Positions 1 through 8,871 of a stretch of 64,000 bases of DNA are shown piece by piece. Each line of letters opens with the position of its first letter. Position 1 is the first letter of the stretch. The stretch is from Oscillospiraceae bacterium (GTDB lineage: Bacteria > Bacillota > Clostridia > Oscillospirales > Oscillospiraceae): positions 1 to 64,000 of the forward strand of contig JAFQIL010000037.1 of the NCBI GenBank assembly GCA_017397565.1, written 5' to 3'. Made by a program: the position numbers and the translations under genes. The notes beneath the pieces were generated by a model. The model saw only the letters and a program-made list of their open reading frames with translations, was not told the DNA's origin and searched no databases.

Positions 1-780
1 AAGCAGTGGATTCGAGAAAGTTCAAATATCGTGGCTTTTACAGGAGCTGGTGTAAGCACAGAATCAGGCATCAAAGATTTTCGAAGTCCAGACGGGTTAT
101 ATAATGAAAAAGGGTGGACTAACAAACAAGGCTCTACAGAGTCCGGCATCCCGGATTTTCGCAGCGTAGACGGTTTGTACAGCCAAAAATTCGATTATCC
201 CCCGGAAACCATCATCAGCCATAGCTTTTTTCTCCGGGATCCGGAATATTTCTTCCGCTTCTACCGGGAAAAGATGCTGCCCCTTGGCTTTGAACCCAAC
301 ATCACCCACAAGGTTTTGGCCCGGTGGGAACAGGAAGGAAAACTTTCCGCGGTGGTGACCCAAAACATTGACGGACTTCACCAAAAAGCCGGGTCTCATC
401 GGGTCTGTGAGCTTCACGGCTCGGTTCTTCGCAACTATTGCATCCGTTGCGGTAAGGCACACAGTGCAGAATTTATCAAGTCTTCCGTTGGCGTTCCCAC
501 CTGTGACTGCGGCGGTATTGTCAAGCCGGATGTGGTGCTCTATGAGGAATCGTTGGATGGTAATACCTTGGAAAAAAGTATCGTCGCCATTCAAAATGCG
601 GATCTTTTGATCGTAGCCGGCACCAGCTTGACTGTGTATCCTGCCGCCGGACTGATTAATTACTACCGTGGAAACCGTTTGGTGCTGATCAATCGGGACG
701 AAACCCCCTACGATAATCAGGCGAATTTGGTGTTGCATCAAAATTTGGGCGAGGTTTTTGAAGCCCTTTCCTATGTGTAA
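1..780 (+). CDS. Sir2-family NAD-dependent protein deacetylase, 5' end outside the window
   Basis: Sirtuins remove acyl groups from lysines using NAD+. The reading frame is open from base 1 (KQWIRESSNIVAFTGAG), so the true start lies upstream. Visible motifs are the NAD-binding GAGVS, then TQNIDGLH, the catalytic HGS, zinc ligands C-x2-C and C-x-C (YCIRC, TCDCG), GTSLTVYP and LINRD. Odd: TESGIKDFRSPDGLYN is followed 26 codons later by TESGIPDFRSVDGLYS, so the segment from base 58 to 135 duplicates the substrate/NAD loop in frame. Bases 1 to about 132 look more AT-rich than the rest, as if two sirtuin genes were joined. Family assignment is firm; whether this hybrid folds is doubtful. Confidence 0.85.
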   Translation, partial: KQWIRESSNIVAFTGAGVSTESGIKDFRSPDGLYNEKGWTNKQGSTESGIPDFRSVDGLYSQKFDYPPETIISHSFFLRDPEYFFRFYREKMLPLGFEPNITHKVLARWEQEGKLSAVVTQNIDGLHQKAGSHRVCELHGSVLRNYCIRCGKAHSAEFIKSSVGVPTCDCGGIVKPDVVLYEESLDGNTLEKSIVAIQNADLLIVAGTSLTVYPAAGLINYYRGNRLVLINRDETPYDNQANLVLHQNLGEVFEALSYV

Positions 781-801
781 ATGTTGCTTACCCCAAAATG
801 G

Positions 802-843
802 ATTGAGCAATATTTACATAGCATTGAGCAATATTTACATAGC
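802..843. repeat. Two exact tandem copies of a 21-bp unit
   Basis: Bases 802-822 and 823-843 are identical 21-mers beginning ATTGAGCAATATTTACAT. They lie between the sirtuin stop and the dehydrogenase start. A -10-like TATAAT follows at 863-868, so the repeats sit where a regulator of the downstream operon could bind. That role is inference. Confidence 0.7.
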
Positions 844-900
844 AATGACAGACGGGGCAGATTATAATAAACCAAAAGAAACCTGAAAGGGAGCATACGC

Positions 901-1899
901 ATGAAGAGCATTTTGATGGGTGGTGCCAGTGTGCCCTTTGTATACCCGGCAGAGCGGCTGGCAGTATTACAAAAAGAGGCCGGTTTGTTGCCTGGGGTTT
1001 TGACCAAAGAGCAGATTCTGGAAAATCCTGCGATGACAGCCGATGCTGTGTGCATTTTCTCCACCTGGGGAATGCCGAAATTTACAGAGGAAGAGATTCG
1101 TTTGTGCTTTCCGAAGCTGAAGGCGATTTTCTATGCTGCCGGTACGGTTCAGGCCTTTGCCTGGGAGTTTTTGAATTGCGGTGTGCAGATCTTTTCTGCC
1201 TGGGCAGCCAATGCGGTGCCGGTGGCGGAGTATACCGTTGCCCAGATCATCCTTGCCAATAAAGGCTTTTTCCAGGCTTGCCGTCGGGAGAAAGACCCCG
1301 AAAGCCGCCGGGGTGCCAAGCTGTACCACGGTAGCTTTCCCGGTAACTATGGCTGTAAGGTCGGCCTCATTGGTGCCGGTATGATCGGCAAACTGGTGCT
1401 GGAAATGCTGAAGCCCTACCGGTTGGATGTCTATATCAGTTCTACTTCCATGACCGAGGAACAGGCAGCGGTCTATGGAGCGAAAAAAGCTACCACCCGG
1501 GAAATCTTTGCCAACTGTCAGACGATTTCCAATCATGTGGCAGACCTGCCGGCCACAAAAGGGATGTTCGGCAAGGAACTGTTTTCCTTAATGAAACCCA
1601 ATGCCACCTTTATCAATACCGGGCGGGGCGCGCAGGTTGTGGAAGAAGACCTCATTGCAGTGCTGAAAGAGAATCCGGATATGACAGCTATCCTGGATGT
1701 GACCTTCCCGGAGCCTCCGGTGGCGGGGAGTGACCTTTATACGCTGCCCAATGTATTTCTGACACCCCATATTGCCGGATCTTCCGGTGATGAGCGGCAG
1801 CGCATGAGCGCCTATATGGAAGATGAGTTCTACCGTTGGCGGGCAGGACAGCCTTGTAAGTGGGAAGTTACGGAAAAAATGCTGGAAACTATGGCATAA
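901..1899 (+). CDS. D-isomer-specific 2-hydroxyacid dehydrogenase family protein
   Basis: Predicted NAD(P)-dependent oxidoreductase interconverting a 2-hydroxyacid and a 2-oxoacid, 332 aa, a normal length. The Rossmann motif GLIGAGMIGK is near residue 155. The C-terminal catalytic part contains NTGRGAQVVEE, then LDVTFPEPP and LTPHIAGSS, with the family's Arg-Glu-His pattern. It starts at ATG 901 after GAAAGGGAGC. It is first in an operon with the isomerase-like gene 13 bp downstream and an unknown gene, suggesting sugar-acid metabolism. The substrate cannot be read from the sequence. Confidence 0.85.
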   Translation: MKSILMGGASVPFVYPAERLAVLQKEAGLLPGVLTKEQILENPAMTADAVCIFSTWGMPKFTEEEIRLCFPKLKAIFYAAGTVQAFAWEFLNCGVQIFSAWAANAVPVAEYTVAQIILANKGFFQACRREKDPESRRGAKLYHGSFPGNYGCKVGLIGAGMIGKLVLEMLKPYRLDVYISSTSMTEEQAAVYGAKKATTREIFANCQTISNHVADLPATKGMFGKELFSLMKPNATFINTGRGAQVVEEDLIAVLKENPDMTAILDVTFPEPPVAGSDLYTLPNVFLTPHIAGSSGDERQRMSAYMEDEFYRWRAGQPCKWEVTEKMLETMA

Positions 1900-1912
1900 C
1901 AGGAGGAGCACA

Positions 1913-2647
1913 ATGTTTCATACAGGCTTAGTGTCCATTTCCTTCCGGGGAAATACCGCAGAAGAATTGATTCAAGCAGCCAAAGAGACAGGCATCACCG
2001 CCATTGAATGGGGAAGTGATGTCCATGTCCCGGCTGGCGATGTTCAGCGTGCAGCCCAGGTGAAGGCTTTGTGCGAAAAAGCCCGAATCGCAATTCCCGA
2101 ATACGGCTCTTATTACTATTTGGCAGAAGCACCGGAAACTTTCCAGGGAGTTCTTGCCTGCGCCAAAGCACTGGGAACAAATAAAATCCGGATTTGGGGC
2201 GGCAAAAAAAGCAGCGACACCCTCCGGTCAGCGGATTATGCCGCTTTGGTGGAGGATGCCCGTCGGATCTGCGATCTGGCACCGGATATGACCCTTTGCC
2301 TGGAGTGCCACAAGAACTCCGTTACTGACGAATATCACACCACCCTTCGCTTTTTGCAGGATGTGGACAGAAAGAATCTGAAAATGTTTTGGCAGCCCCA
2401 TCAGTTCCGGGATTTCGGCTATAACCTGGATGCTTTGAAGGCGCTGCTTCCTTATGTGGAAAGTGTTCATGTGTTTTCCTGGGATCGGGAACAGAAATTC
2501 CCCCTGGCAGCCATGGAAGGAGACTGGAAGCAATATCTGACCCTCCTGAAAGCTGCCGGCGTGGAAAACTATATGCTGGAATTCATGCATAACAATTCCC
2601 TGGATTCCCTGGGAGAAACCACAAAAACCTTAAAAAGCTGGCTGTAA
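1913..2647 (+). CDS. Sugar phosphate isomerase/epimerase-like TIM-barrel protein
   Basis: A 244-aa protein of the xylose-isomerase-like AP endonuclease 2 superfamily, which usually isomerises or epimerises sugars using a divalent metal. Features typical of the fold include an early FRGNTAEELI helix, TAIEWGSD, the strand-end glutamate in LCLECHKN, MFWQPHQFRDF and a C-terminal YMLEFMHNN. The start is taken at ATG 1913 because AGGAGG lies 7 bases upstream; an upstream in-frame start at 1823 would overlap the preceding gene deeply. It is probably co-translated with the dehydrogenase. Substrate unknown. Confidence 0.8.
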   Translation: MFHTGLVSISFRGNTAEELIQAAKETGITAIEWGSDVHVPAGDVQRAAQVKALCEKARIAIPEYGSYYYLAEAPETFQGVLACAKALGTNKIRIWGGKKSSDTLRSADYAALVEDARRICDLAPDMTLCLECHKNSVTDEYHTTLRFLQDVDRKNLKMFWQPHQFRDFGYNLDALKALLPYVESVHVFSWDREQKFPLAAMEGDWKQYLTLLKAAGVENYMLEFMHNNSLDSLGETTKTLKSWL

Positions 2648-2658
2648 GGAGAATGGCT

Positions 2659-3663
2659 ATGGAAAGAAGAAATATCGACGCATTGATTCAGCAGATCCGG
2701 GCCTGTGTGGATCGTCATAATTTAGGCGCGCCCGGCGTATACACCCGCAATACCCTTGGCCCTCGTGCAGATGGTAAAATCAATGAGTATGGTGTGGCGG
2801 ATGCTGCCAACATTCTCTATACCATCAATGATTTTGCCCAGGCCCAGGAAGACCGGGAGCATTGGATCAAAGTCCTCCGGGAACTGCAGGATCCCGAAAC
2901 CGGTATGTACAAAGAGGCCACCCACCATACCATTCACACCACCGCCCATTGCCTGGCGGCTTTGGAGCTGTTTGATGCCAAGGCTCTGTATCCATGCACT
3001 TACTTAAATGACTGCCTGACCAAAGAGGGCCTTTACAGCAAGCTGGAAAATGAAATCTGTTGGGACAAAGAACCCTGGCGGGATTCCCATATCGGTGCCG
3101 GTGTCTTTGTGGCACTGACCATGACCGATGCGGTGGATCTGCAGTGGAAGGATTGGTATTTTGATTGGTTCTGGAATCATACCTCTCCTGTCAATGGTTT
3201 TGCCTTTGCCGGCAAGGAAATGCAGGCAAAGTTCCACCATTATATGGGCGGCGGCTTCCATTACCTGTTTAATCATGAGGCAGAGCACCGTCCTTTGCGG
3301 CATCCGGAGGCGATCATTGATAGCTGCCTGCCGCATCTGAAAAATCCGGAAGCTTATGAAGAAGGCAAGGTTTTTGCCAAAACCGTTTGCTTTATTGATG
3401 TTGATCTGGTGTATGCCGTGACCAGAGCCATGCGTCAAACACCCCATCGGTTCTATGAAGCCAAGGAAGCCTTAGAGATCTATGCCGATAAGTATCTGGA
3501 CATGATGTTCAGCCTGGATTATGAGAATAATGTGAGATTCAATGATCTTCACAGCCTCTTTGGGGCAACTTGCTGCCTGGCAGAGCTGCAATCGGCCCTT
3601 CCCGGTAAGATCATCACCTCCAAGCCTTTGCGCCTGGTGCTGGACCGCAGACCCTTTATCTAA
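2659..3663 (+). CDS. Uncharacterised all-helical protein, third gene of the dehydrogenase operon
   Basis: A 334-aa soluble protein with no signal peptide or membrane segment. I do not recognise a family with confidence. The repeated helical blocks (HTTAHCLAALELFDAKAL, DAANILYTIND, CLPHLKNPEAYEEG) resemble alpha/alpha-barrel proteins such as glycosidases or terpenoid cyclases, but no catalytic motif is clear. Many His and Trp residues are present. ATG 2659 is preferred over ATG 2653 because AAGGAG (2646-2651) is only one base from the first but seven from the second. The gene begins 11 bp after the isomerase stop, and a strong terminator follows. Confidence 0.7.
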   Translation: MERRNIDALIQQIRACVDRHNLGAPGVYTRNTLGPRADGKINEYGVADAANILYTINDFAQAQEDREHWIKVLRELQDPETGMYKEATHHTIHTTAHCLAALELFDAKALYPCTYLNDCLTKEGLYSKLENEICWDKEPWRDSHIGAGVFVALTMTDAVDLQWKDWYFDWFWNHTSPVNGFAFAGKEMQAKFHHYMGGGFHYLFNHEAEHRPLRHPEAIIDSCLPHLKNPEAYEEGKVFAKTVCFIDVDLVYAVTRAMRQTPHRFYEAKEALEIYADKYLDMMFSLDYENNVRFNDLHSLFGATCCLAELQSALPGKIITSKPLRLVLDRRPFI

Positions 3664-3667
3664 ACAA

Positions 3668-3692
3668 AACCCCGGAGCATTGCTCCGGGGTT
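3668..3692. terminator. Bidirectional hairpin between convergent genes
   Basis: A perfect 12-bp inverted repeat (AACCCCGGAGCA and its complement) with almost no loop, followed by TTCTT. It sits between the stop of the plus-strand operon and the stop of the minus-strand CBM9-like gene, so it can serve both. Confidence 0.8.
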
Positions 3693-3700
3693 CTTATCGC

Positions 3701-4309
3701 TTATTCCAAAATCATTTTACCGAAATCCTTGGGGGTGTGATAGTCGGGATTTTCGGTGGTGACAAAGTTCCAGGTGAGGTAGTGAGGCTGCACCGTCAGA
3801 TCGCCGCACTTATAGCAGTTGGCGCGGATGATCCGACCTGAGGTCAGATGAAAATCGGGGTTCAGCAGCTGCAGGAAGTTTACAGGGATCTTATAGTAAT
3901 GCTCCCAACCATCGTCGGTTCTGGAAGACCGCAGCTGGAATGTACCTACGGGATCGGGGGCTAAGCGGATGGTGTTGTGCCGATGGGTGCACAGGCTTGC
4001 GTGCATGCAGCCGTTGGGGTTGATCTCCAGGTTGACATACCGGGTTCCGTCTTCATCAATGCTGAAGAAGAACTCCATGCAGCTGTCCTCGCAGACCCGG
4101 GACAGGGGAGCGGTGTACTCTGCCCGGATGTTGGCCTCTACACATCTTTGGTGGACATAGATGCCGGTTTCATCGTAGCAGATCTGCTGATTCATGCGGA
4201 TGCCCACATCGGGAAGCCACATAATGTTGCCAACCTCCAAAGTAGGTACTTCTGCCCAGTTTGGCTCGCCGTTGACACGCTTGATGATATATTCGTTCAC
4301 GGAAATCAT
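3701..4309 (-). CDS. CBM9-like carbohydrate-binding protein
   Basis: A 202-aa protein resembling the family 9 carbohydrate-binding / DOMON-like beta-sandwich: EYTAPLSRVCEDSCMEFFF near residue 65, then YVNLEINPNG, HYYKIPVNFL and a terminal LTWNFVTTENPDYHTPKDFG. Stand-alone proteins of this type are common near sugar-degrading genes in gut Firmicutes. There is no signal peptide, so it would be intracellular, which is odd for a binding module. Start at ATG 4309 with an AAAGGA-type site just upstream. Function beyond sugar binding is not established. Confidence 0.75.
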   Translation of the reverse strand: MISVNEYIIKRVNGEPNWAEVPTLEVGNIMWLPDVGIRMNQQICYDETGIYVHQRCVEANIRAEYTAPLSRVCEDSCMEFFFSIDEDGTRYVNLEINPNGCMHASLCTHRHNTIRLAPDPVGTFQLRSSRTDDGWEHYYKIPVNFLQLLNPDFHLTSGRIIRANCYKCGDLTVQPHYLTWNFVTTENPDYHTPKDFGKMILE

Positions 4310-4433
4310 TCCTTTCTGTATTGGTTAGCTATATTGTACCAAAGGTTCCAAAGACTGTCAATGTGGCTGCGGGATTCTGCGGTTGACTTTTCTTTTCAGG
4401 AGAGTAAAATGATAGCCGTAAGGAGTGAGAAGC

Positions 4434-5798
4434 TTGGAGAAAAAGCGGTCAACCTTGCTGGAGGGTTCTGTTTGGAAGGGTATAGTGCTGTTTGCCATAC
4501 CGATTTTTTTAGGAAATCTCTTTCAGCAGTTTTATAATACCTTTGATTCCTGGTGTGTAGGCAATTTCATCGGAGAGGATGCTCTGGCGGCAGTCAGCTC
4601 CTCCGGCTCGCTGATTTTTATGATGGTGGGCTTTTTCAACGGTGTGGCCATGGGCGCGGGGGTGATCATAGCCAGATATTTCGGTGCCGGAGACACGGAT
4701 TCTTTGAAAAAAGCCATCCATACCGATGTGGCCCTTGGCTTGGTGACAGGCGGATTGCTGACGTTTTTGGGTGTGGTACTTACGCCTATGATATTGGGCT
4801 GGATGGGAACGCCGGAGGAGGTTATGCCCCAGTCGGTGTCCTATTTCCGCTATTATTTCTGTGGCGCGATCTTTACGGTGCTGTATAACATTTTTGTGGG
4901 CATTCTTCACGCATTGGGAGATAGTCGTACACCTCTTTACTATCTGATTCTGGCATCCTTTGTCAATGTGGTGCTGGATCTGCTGTTTGTGGCGGTGCTG
5001 GGCTGGGGCGTTGGTTCTGCAGCCATCGCAACCACCATATCTCAAGGCCTGAGCGCGGTGCTTTGCTGCATCCGTCTGATGCGCCTGAAAACGGATTACC
5101 GACTGAAAGTAAAAGAAATCCGCTTCCACAGAAAGAGTCTTCGACAGATTATTCAATACGGTCTGCCTGCCGGTGTTCAGAACTCTGTCATCGCTTTTGC
5201 CAATGTGGTGGTGCAGACCAATATCAACAGCTTCGGCAAGGCCGCCATGGCCGGCTGCGGCTCTTATTCCAAGATCGAAGGCTTTGCTTTTCTGCCCATA
5301 ACCTGCTTCACCCAGGCACTGGCAACTTTTGTTGGACAGAACTTGGGCGCGGGGAACATAAAGCGGGTGAAAAAGGGCGTGGGATTCGGTATTTTGTGCC
5401 CTGCTATCATCGCTGAGCTGATCGGTGTGACCTTGTGGCTTTTGGCACCGAAGCTGATCGGCGTTTTCAATGACGATCCTTTGGTGGTGGATTTCGGCAC
5501 TCGGCATATGCGAACCATCGCACCCTTTTATTTCTTGCTGGCTGCGACCCATTGCATCTCCAGTGTCCTCCGTGGCGCAGGAAAGACAACCCTGCCTATG
5601 GTTACTATGCTGGCTGTGTGGTGCATTTTCCGAGTCAGCTATATTACTGTGGCAATCCGGTATATTAACCGGTTGGAAACGGTCTCCTGGGCCTATCCCA
5701 TCACATGGACCATCAGTTCCGTCATTTTGCTGATCTGCTTCTTTAAATCCGATTGGCTGCACCATTTCCGGCGCCAGGAAGAAAAACAAAAGGCATAA
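4434..5798 (+). CDS. MATE-family efflux transporter
   Basis: About 454 aa with the 12 hydrophobic segments of the multidrug and toxic-compound extrusion family, which exports cationic compounds against Na+ or H+. The N-terminal FAIPIFLGNLFQQFYNTFDS is the family hallmark and a second half-repeat begins near GLPAGVQNSVIAFANVVVQ. TTG 4434 is proposed because AAGGAG at 4420-4425 is eight bases upstream; GTG 4425 would overlap that site. A terminator follows. Substrate unknown. Confidence 0.85.
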   Translation: MEKKRSTLLEGSVWKGIVLFAIPIFLGNLFQQFYNTFDSWCVGNFIGEDALAAVSSSGSLIFMMVGFFNGVAMGAGVIIARYFGAGDTDSLKKAIHTDVALGLVTGGLLTFLGVVLTPMILGWMGTPEEVMPQSVSYFRYYFCGAIFTVLYNIFVGILHALGDSRTPLYYLILASFVNVVLDLLFVAVLGWGVGSAAIATTISQGLSAVLCCIRLMRLKTDYRLKVKEIRFHRKSLRQIIQYGLPAGVQNSVIAFANVVVQTNINSFGKAAMAGCGSYSKIEGFAFLPITCFTQALATFVGQNLGAGNIKRVKKGVGFGILCPAIIAELIGVTLWLLAPKLIGVFNDDPLVVDFGTRHMRTIAPFYFLLAATHCISSVLRGAGKTTLPMVTMLAVWCIFRVSYITVAIRYINRLETVSWAYPITWTISSVILLICFFKSDWLHHFRRQEEKQKA

Positions 5799-5802
5799 AG
5801 CA

Positions 5803-5843
5803 GCACCCTCTTAGCTCAAAAAGCCAAGAGGGTGCAATTTTTA
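5803..5843. terminator. Hairpin terminator shared by convergent genes
   Basis: GCACCCTCTT pairs with AAGAGGGTGC around a short loop and is followed by ATTTTTAC. It lies between the MATE stop and the stop of the minus-strand deacylase gene, whose last codons it overlaps by a few bases. Confidence 0.8.
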
Positions 5844-6374
5844 CAGTTGTACAAATCGGGGCGGATGTCCCATGGCGGGAATGATGACTTCCAGAAGATC
5901 TTTCGTTCGCAGCCGCAAACTTGCTGTATTGATGCAGGGGTGGCAGCCGATATATTCCCCCTGCAGCAGCTCCTCGTCGATCAGCAGCTGGACCTTGTTT
6001 TCTTTATCGTTCATCAGACCCAGCACGCTTAAGGAGCCGGGGGTGATGTCCAAAAACTGCTCCATGTATTCTCCCGCGGCAAAGGATAGCCGGGAAGAGC
6101 CGATCTGCTTGGAAAGCACGCTGGTTTTGAAAACCTTGTCTCCGGGAATCATGAGCAGGTAAAAGTGCGTGCATTGCCGGTTGCACAGCAGCAGATTCTT
6201 GCAGATGGTAGCGCCCAAGGCTTCATCCACGGCGGCGCAGGCCTCCATGGTCATGGCAGCATCGTGGTCAATCCGGTGGTAGGAAACCCCCAGGGTATCC
6301 AGCAGATCGTAGACCCGTACCTCTTTTTCCAAACGACCTGCCAAGTTTGCAGGTCTGCCTTGCAGTAATTCCAT
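5841..6374 (-). CDS. YbaK/ProX-type prolyl-tRNA deacylase domain protein
   Basis: A 177-aa protein of the YbaK/EbsC superfamily, close to the PrdX/ProX stand-alone editing proteins that clear mischarged aminoacyl-tRNA(Pro). Visible are YHRIDHDAAMTMEACAAVDE, CKNLLLCNR (the conserved KNLFL-type motif), FYLLMIPGDK, RLSFAAGEYM, LSVLGLMNDKENKV and the final GCHPCINTASL. ATG 6374 is chosen because GGAGG is five bases upstream; the longer TTG frame at 6386 includes that ribosome site. It starts 13 bp after the upstream transporter stop, so the two are probably co-transcribed. Confidence 0.85.
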   Translation of the reverse strand: MELLQGRPANLAGRLEKEVRVYDLLDTLGVSYHRIDHDAAMTMEACAAVDEALGATICKNLLLCNRQCTHFYLLMIPGDKVFKTSVLSKQIGSSRLSFAAGEYMEQFLDITPGSLSVLGLMNDKENKVQLLIDEELLQGEYIGCHPCINTASLRLRTKDLLEVIIPAMGHPPRFVQL

Positions 6375-6387
6375 TGTATCCTCCAAC

Positions 6388-7680
6388 TTAGGAATTCATT
6401 TTTTCCCGGCACAGCTTATCTGCCCTGCAGAACAGGATAAAGCCGATGACAAACAGGATCACCAGAGCGCCTACCGCAATATTCTCATGCTGCAGTGTAA
6501 GACCAAACAGGCTGATGTTCAGGCCGATGGTCAGCTGACTGATCCGGGCCATGAGGAACATACCCAAGAAGGATGCACCCTTGCCGCAGATGTCCATGAG
6601 ACCAAAATATTCGCCGCTTTGCTCCTGAGGAATGATCTTGCCCAGGTACGAACGGCTGAGGGCCTGGATCGCGCCCTGGAACATACCCACCAGAACCGCC
6701 AGCACCCAGAATTGCCACTGCACCATCAGGAACATGGCAAAAAGCGTAATGCCGGTGTAGCAGAGGATGCAGATCTTGATCAGCTTGCCGGAATCCACCT
6801 TGGCAGCCAGTCTGCCGAATAAAATGGCGAAGGGGAAGGCGACGATCTGCGTCACCAGCAGCGCCAGCAGCAGACCTGTGGTGTCCAGTCCCAAAGCCTC
6901 ACCGTAGGCGGTAGCCATATCAATGATGGTGTAAACGCCGTTGATGAAGAAGAAAAATGCAAGAAGATACAGGAAAATGTGCTTTTCTTTTCTGGCGCTG
7001 CGGAAAGTATTTGCCAGCTGACGGAAGGTAGCCCGGATGGGCTTTGCCTGCTTCGGAACATAGGCGGTCTGCTTGTAGTGCTTGGCAATCGGGCCGGTGC
7101 AAACAGCCCACCAAGCGCCGGTGATCAAAAACGCGATGATCATGGCTGTGCCTTGGGTCAGACCGAAGGAATCCGCCATCAATACCAATACCAAACACGC
7201 AATAAAAGGGATCACAGAACCAATATAGCCGAAGGCGTAGCCTAAGGTGGAGAGCCTGTCCATTCGTTTGTGATCGGTAACTTCCGGCAGCATAGCGTCG
7301 TAGAAAACCAGACTGGCATTAAAGCCGACTTTGGAAAGCACGTAGATGCCCAAAAACAGCAGCCAGTTGCCGGTAATACCCAGTGCCGCGCAGCATACCA
7401 CGCCCAAAGCGGCGCTGACCAGGAAGAAGGGCTTTTTGAAGCCTTTCTGATCCGCCAAAGTGCCGCAGATAGGGCCTAAGATCGCCACCAGCACCGTAGC
7501 AAGGGCACCGGCATCTGCCCAATAGGACAGATACATTTCCTCGTTAATGCCGGAGCTGGGCATCAAGGCTTTGAAATAAATGGGCAGCAAGGTTGCTACC
7601 AACAGAATGTAGGCGGAGTTGCCGATATCATATAGGATCCAGCTGCGCTCCAAAGGGGTGAGCTTGTTCTTTTTGTTCAT
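6388..7680 (-). CDS. MFS transporter of the UMF1/Atg22-like group
   Basis: A 430-aa 12-helix membrane protein. The opening LERSWILYDIGNSAY is the signature of the UMF1 (Atg22-like) permeases, proposed to export amino acids or small peptides. GTLADQKGFKKPF marks the loop between helices 2 and 3, and SRSYLGKIIPQEQSGEYFG occurs in the C-terminal half. ATG 7680 follows GAGAGGT; the frame is open upstream to 7962 but that part shows no membrane-protein character. Substrate unknown. Confidence 0.85.
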   Translation of the reverse strand: MNKKNKLTPLERSWILYDIGNSAYILLVATLLPIYFKALMPSSGINEEMYLSYWADAGALATVLVAILGPICGTLADQKGFKKPFFLVSAALGVVCCAALGITGNWLLFLGIYVLSKVGFNASLVFYDAMLPEVTDHKRMDRLSTLGYAFGYIGSVIPFIACLVLVLMADSFGLTQGTAMIIAFLITGAWWAVCTGPIAKHYKQTAYVPKQAKPIRATFRQLANTFRSARKEKHIFLYLLAFFFFINGVYTIIDMATAYGEALGLDTTGLLLALLVTQIVAFPFAILFGRLAAKVDSGKLIKICILCYTGITLFAMFLMVQWQFWVLAVLVGMFQGAIQALSRSYLGKIIPQEQSGEYFGLMDICGKGASFLGMFLMARISQLTIGLNISLFGLTLQHENIAVGALVILFVIGFILFCRADKLCREKMNS

Positions 7681-7806
7681 GGCGTACCTCTCTTTCTTTC
7701 CTTCTAAAATTGTACCATATATGTCAATAGAATAGGGGAGAATCGTTGCAATTTTGAAGGAATATGATATAATATATCCCAAATCCAGAAAAAGAAGTGG
7801 CGCAAT

Positions 7807-8595
7807 ATGAAACTGATCGATATCCATACCCATATCTACCCTGAAGAGATCGCCCAAAAGGCAACGGACAGTGTCCGGCAGTTTTATCAGATCGGCGGCG
7901 GAGATATGCACGGCACCGCATCCCAGCTTTTGGAGCTGGGCACACAGGCGGGAATCTCCCAATTTGTGATTTTACCGGTGGCCATCCGCCCGGACCGTGT
8001 CCAGGGTATCAACAATTTTATTTACCAAAAGACACAGGAAGAAACCCGCTTTGTGGGCTTCGGTACGGTCCATGCAGCTATGGACGGCATCGGTGACGAG
8101 GTAGAGAGAATTGCCTCTATGGGTCTCAAGGGCGTTAAAATGCACCCGGATTCCCAGCGGTTTGCCATTGACGATCTGCGGCTGTTTCCTATGTACGAGG
8201 CGGTAGAGGGGCGACTTCCTGTGCTGCTGCACATGGGCGACCAGCGGTATGACTATTCCCATCCTGTGAAGCTGCGCAGAATATTGGATCTGTTTCCCAA
8301 GCTGCAGGTGATCGCCGCCCACTTTGGTGGGTATTCCATGTATCAAACGGCTTGTGACCTGCTGAAAGATACCGATTGCGTGTTTGATGTGTCCAGTTCT
8401 ATGATGTTTATGCCCGACGGCACGGCAGAGCACTATATCAATATTTACGGCGCGGAGCGCATGGCCTTCGGCACAGATTATCCCATGTGGGATCCTGTGT
8501 CGGAGACGAAACGATTTTTGCAGCTGAAGTTAAGACCGGAGCAGCTGGAACAGATCGGCTATAAAACCGCCCAGCGGATCTTGCAGCTGCCTTAA
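7807..8595 (+). CDS. Amidohydrolase-family TIM-barrel hydrolase
   Basis: A 262-aa member of the amidohydrolase-2 group: DIHTHIYPEE at residues 5-14 supplies the metal-binding H-x-H, GLKGVKMHPDSQRF follows, then LLHMGD, VIAAHFGG, and near the C-terminus FGTDYPMWDP with the catalytic Asp. Family members are metal-dependent hydrolases or decarboxylases of small carboxylic acids. ATG 7807 follows AAGAAGTGGCGCAAT. Two other relatives lie at 30110 and 62206. Substrate unknown. Confidence 0.85.
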   Translation: MKLIDIHTHIYPEEIAQKATDSVRQFYQIGGGDMHGTASQLLELGTQAGISQFVILPVAIRPDRVQGINNFIYQKTQEETRFVGFGTVHAAMDGIGDEVERIASMGLKGVKMHPDSQRFAIDDLRLFPMYEAVEGRLPVLLHMGDQRYDYSHPVKLRRILDLFPKLQVIAAHFGGYSMYQTACDLLKDTDCVFDVSSSMMFMPDGTAEHYINIYGAERMAFGTDYPMWDPVSETKRFLQLKLRPEQLEQIGYKTAQRILQLP

Positions 8596-8815
8596 TGCCG
8601 CGGATTTTACCCTATGGCGGAAATCTGCCGCCTACAGGAAATGTAATGCCTTCCACCGGGTAGACAATTTTTGTTCCGATCACAACCTTTGACCTGCTCG
8701 GCGAGGTCATGACCTCGCCCTACGCAATACCCCTTTTCGTAGGGGACGGGTTTCCCGTCCCGCTGTTGTCCGTGGACGATGGATGCTCATGGAAGCTGAT
8801 TCTGCGAAAAGGTAC
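8596..8815. repeat. Gene-free spacer with palindromic intergenic repeats
   Basis: No gene seen. It contains GCGAGGTCATGACCTCGC, a perfect palindrome at 8701-8718 followed by CCTACG, and CGTAGGGGACGGGTTTCCCG, whose hairpin GGGACGGG/CCCGTCCC spans 8743-8761. A weaker GGCGG/CCGCC pair lies near 8616-8632. The second element recurs at 15821-15843. Confidence 0.7.
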
Positions 8816-8844
8816 TTGCTAAAACGACCGTTTTATGGTATTAT
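8816..8844 (+). promoter_or_regulatory. Sigma-A-type promoter at the left edge of the toxin/immunity island
   Basis: TTGCTA (8816-8821), a 17-bp spacer and TATTAT (8839-8844). It points into a 22-codon reading frame and a terminator, so it would make a transcript of roughly 140 bases unless read-through occurs. Confidence 0.55.
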
Positions 8845-8871
8845 AAGAAAAAATGAAGGAGGCGGCGTGTT

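Noticed and set aside
4509..5789. 426-residue frame antisense to the MATE gene
   Set aside because: Low-complexity His/Gln-rich product typical of an antisense shadow; no start signal.
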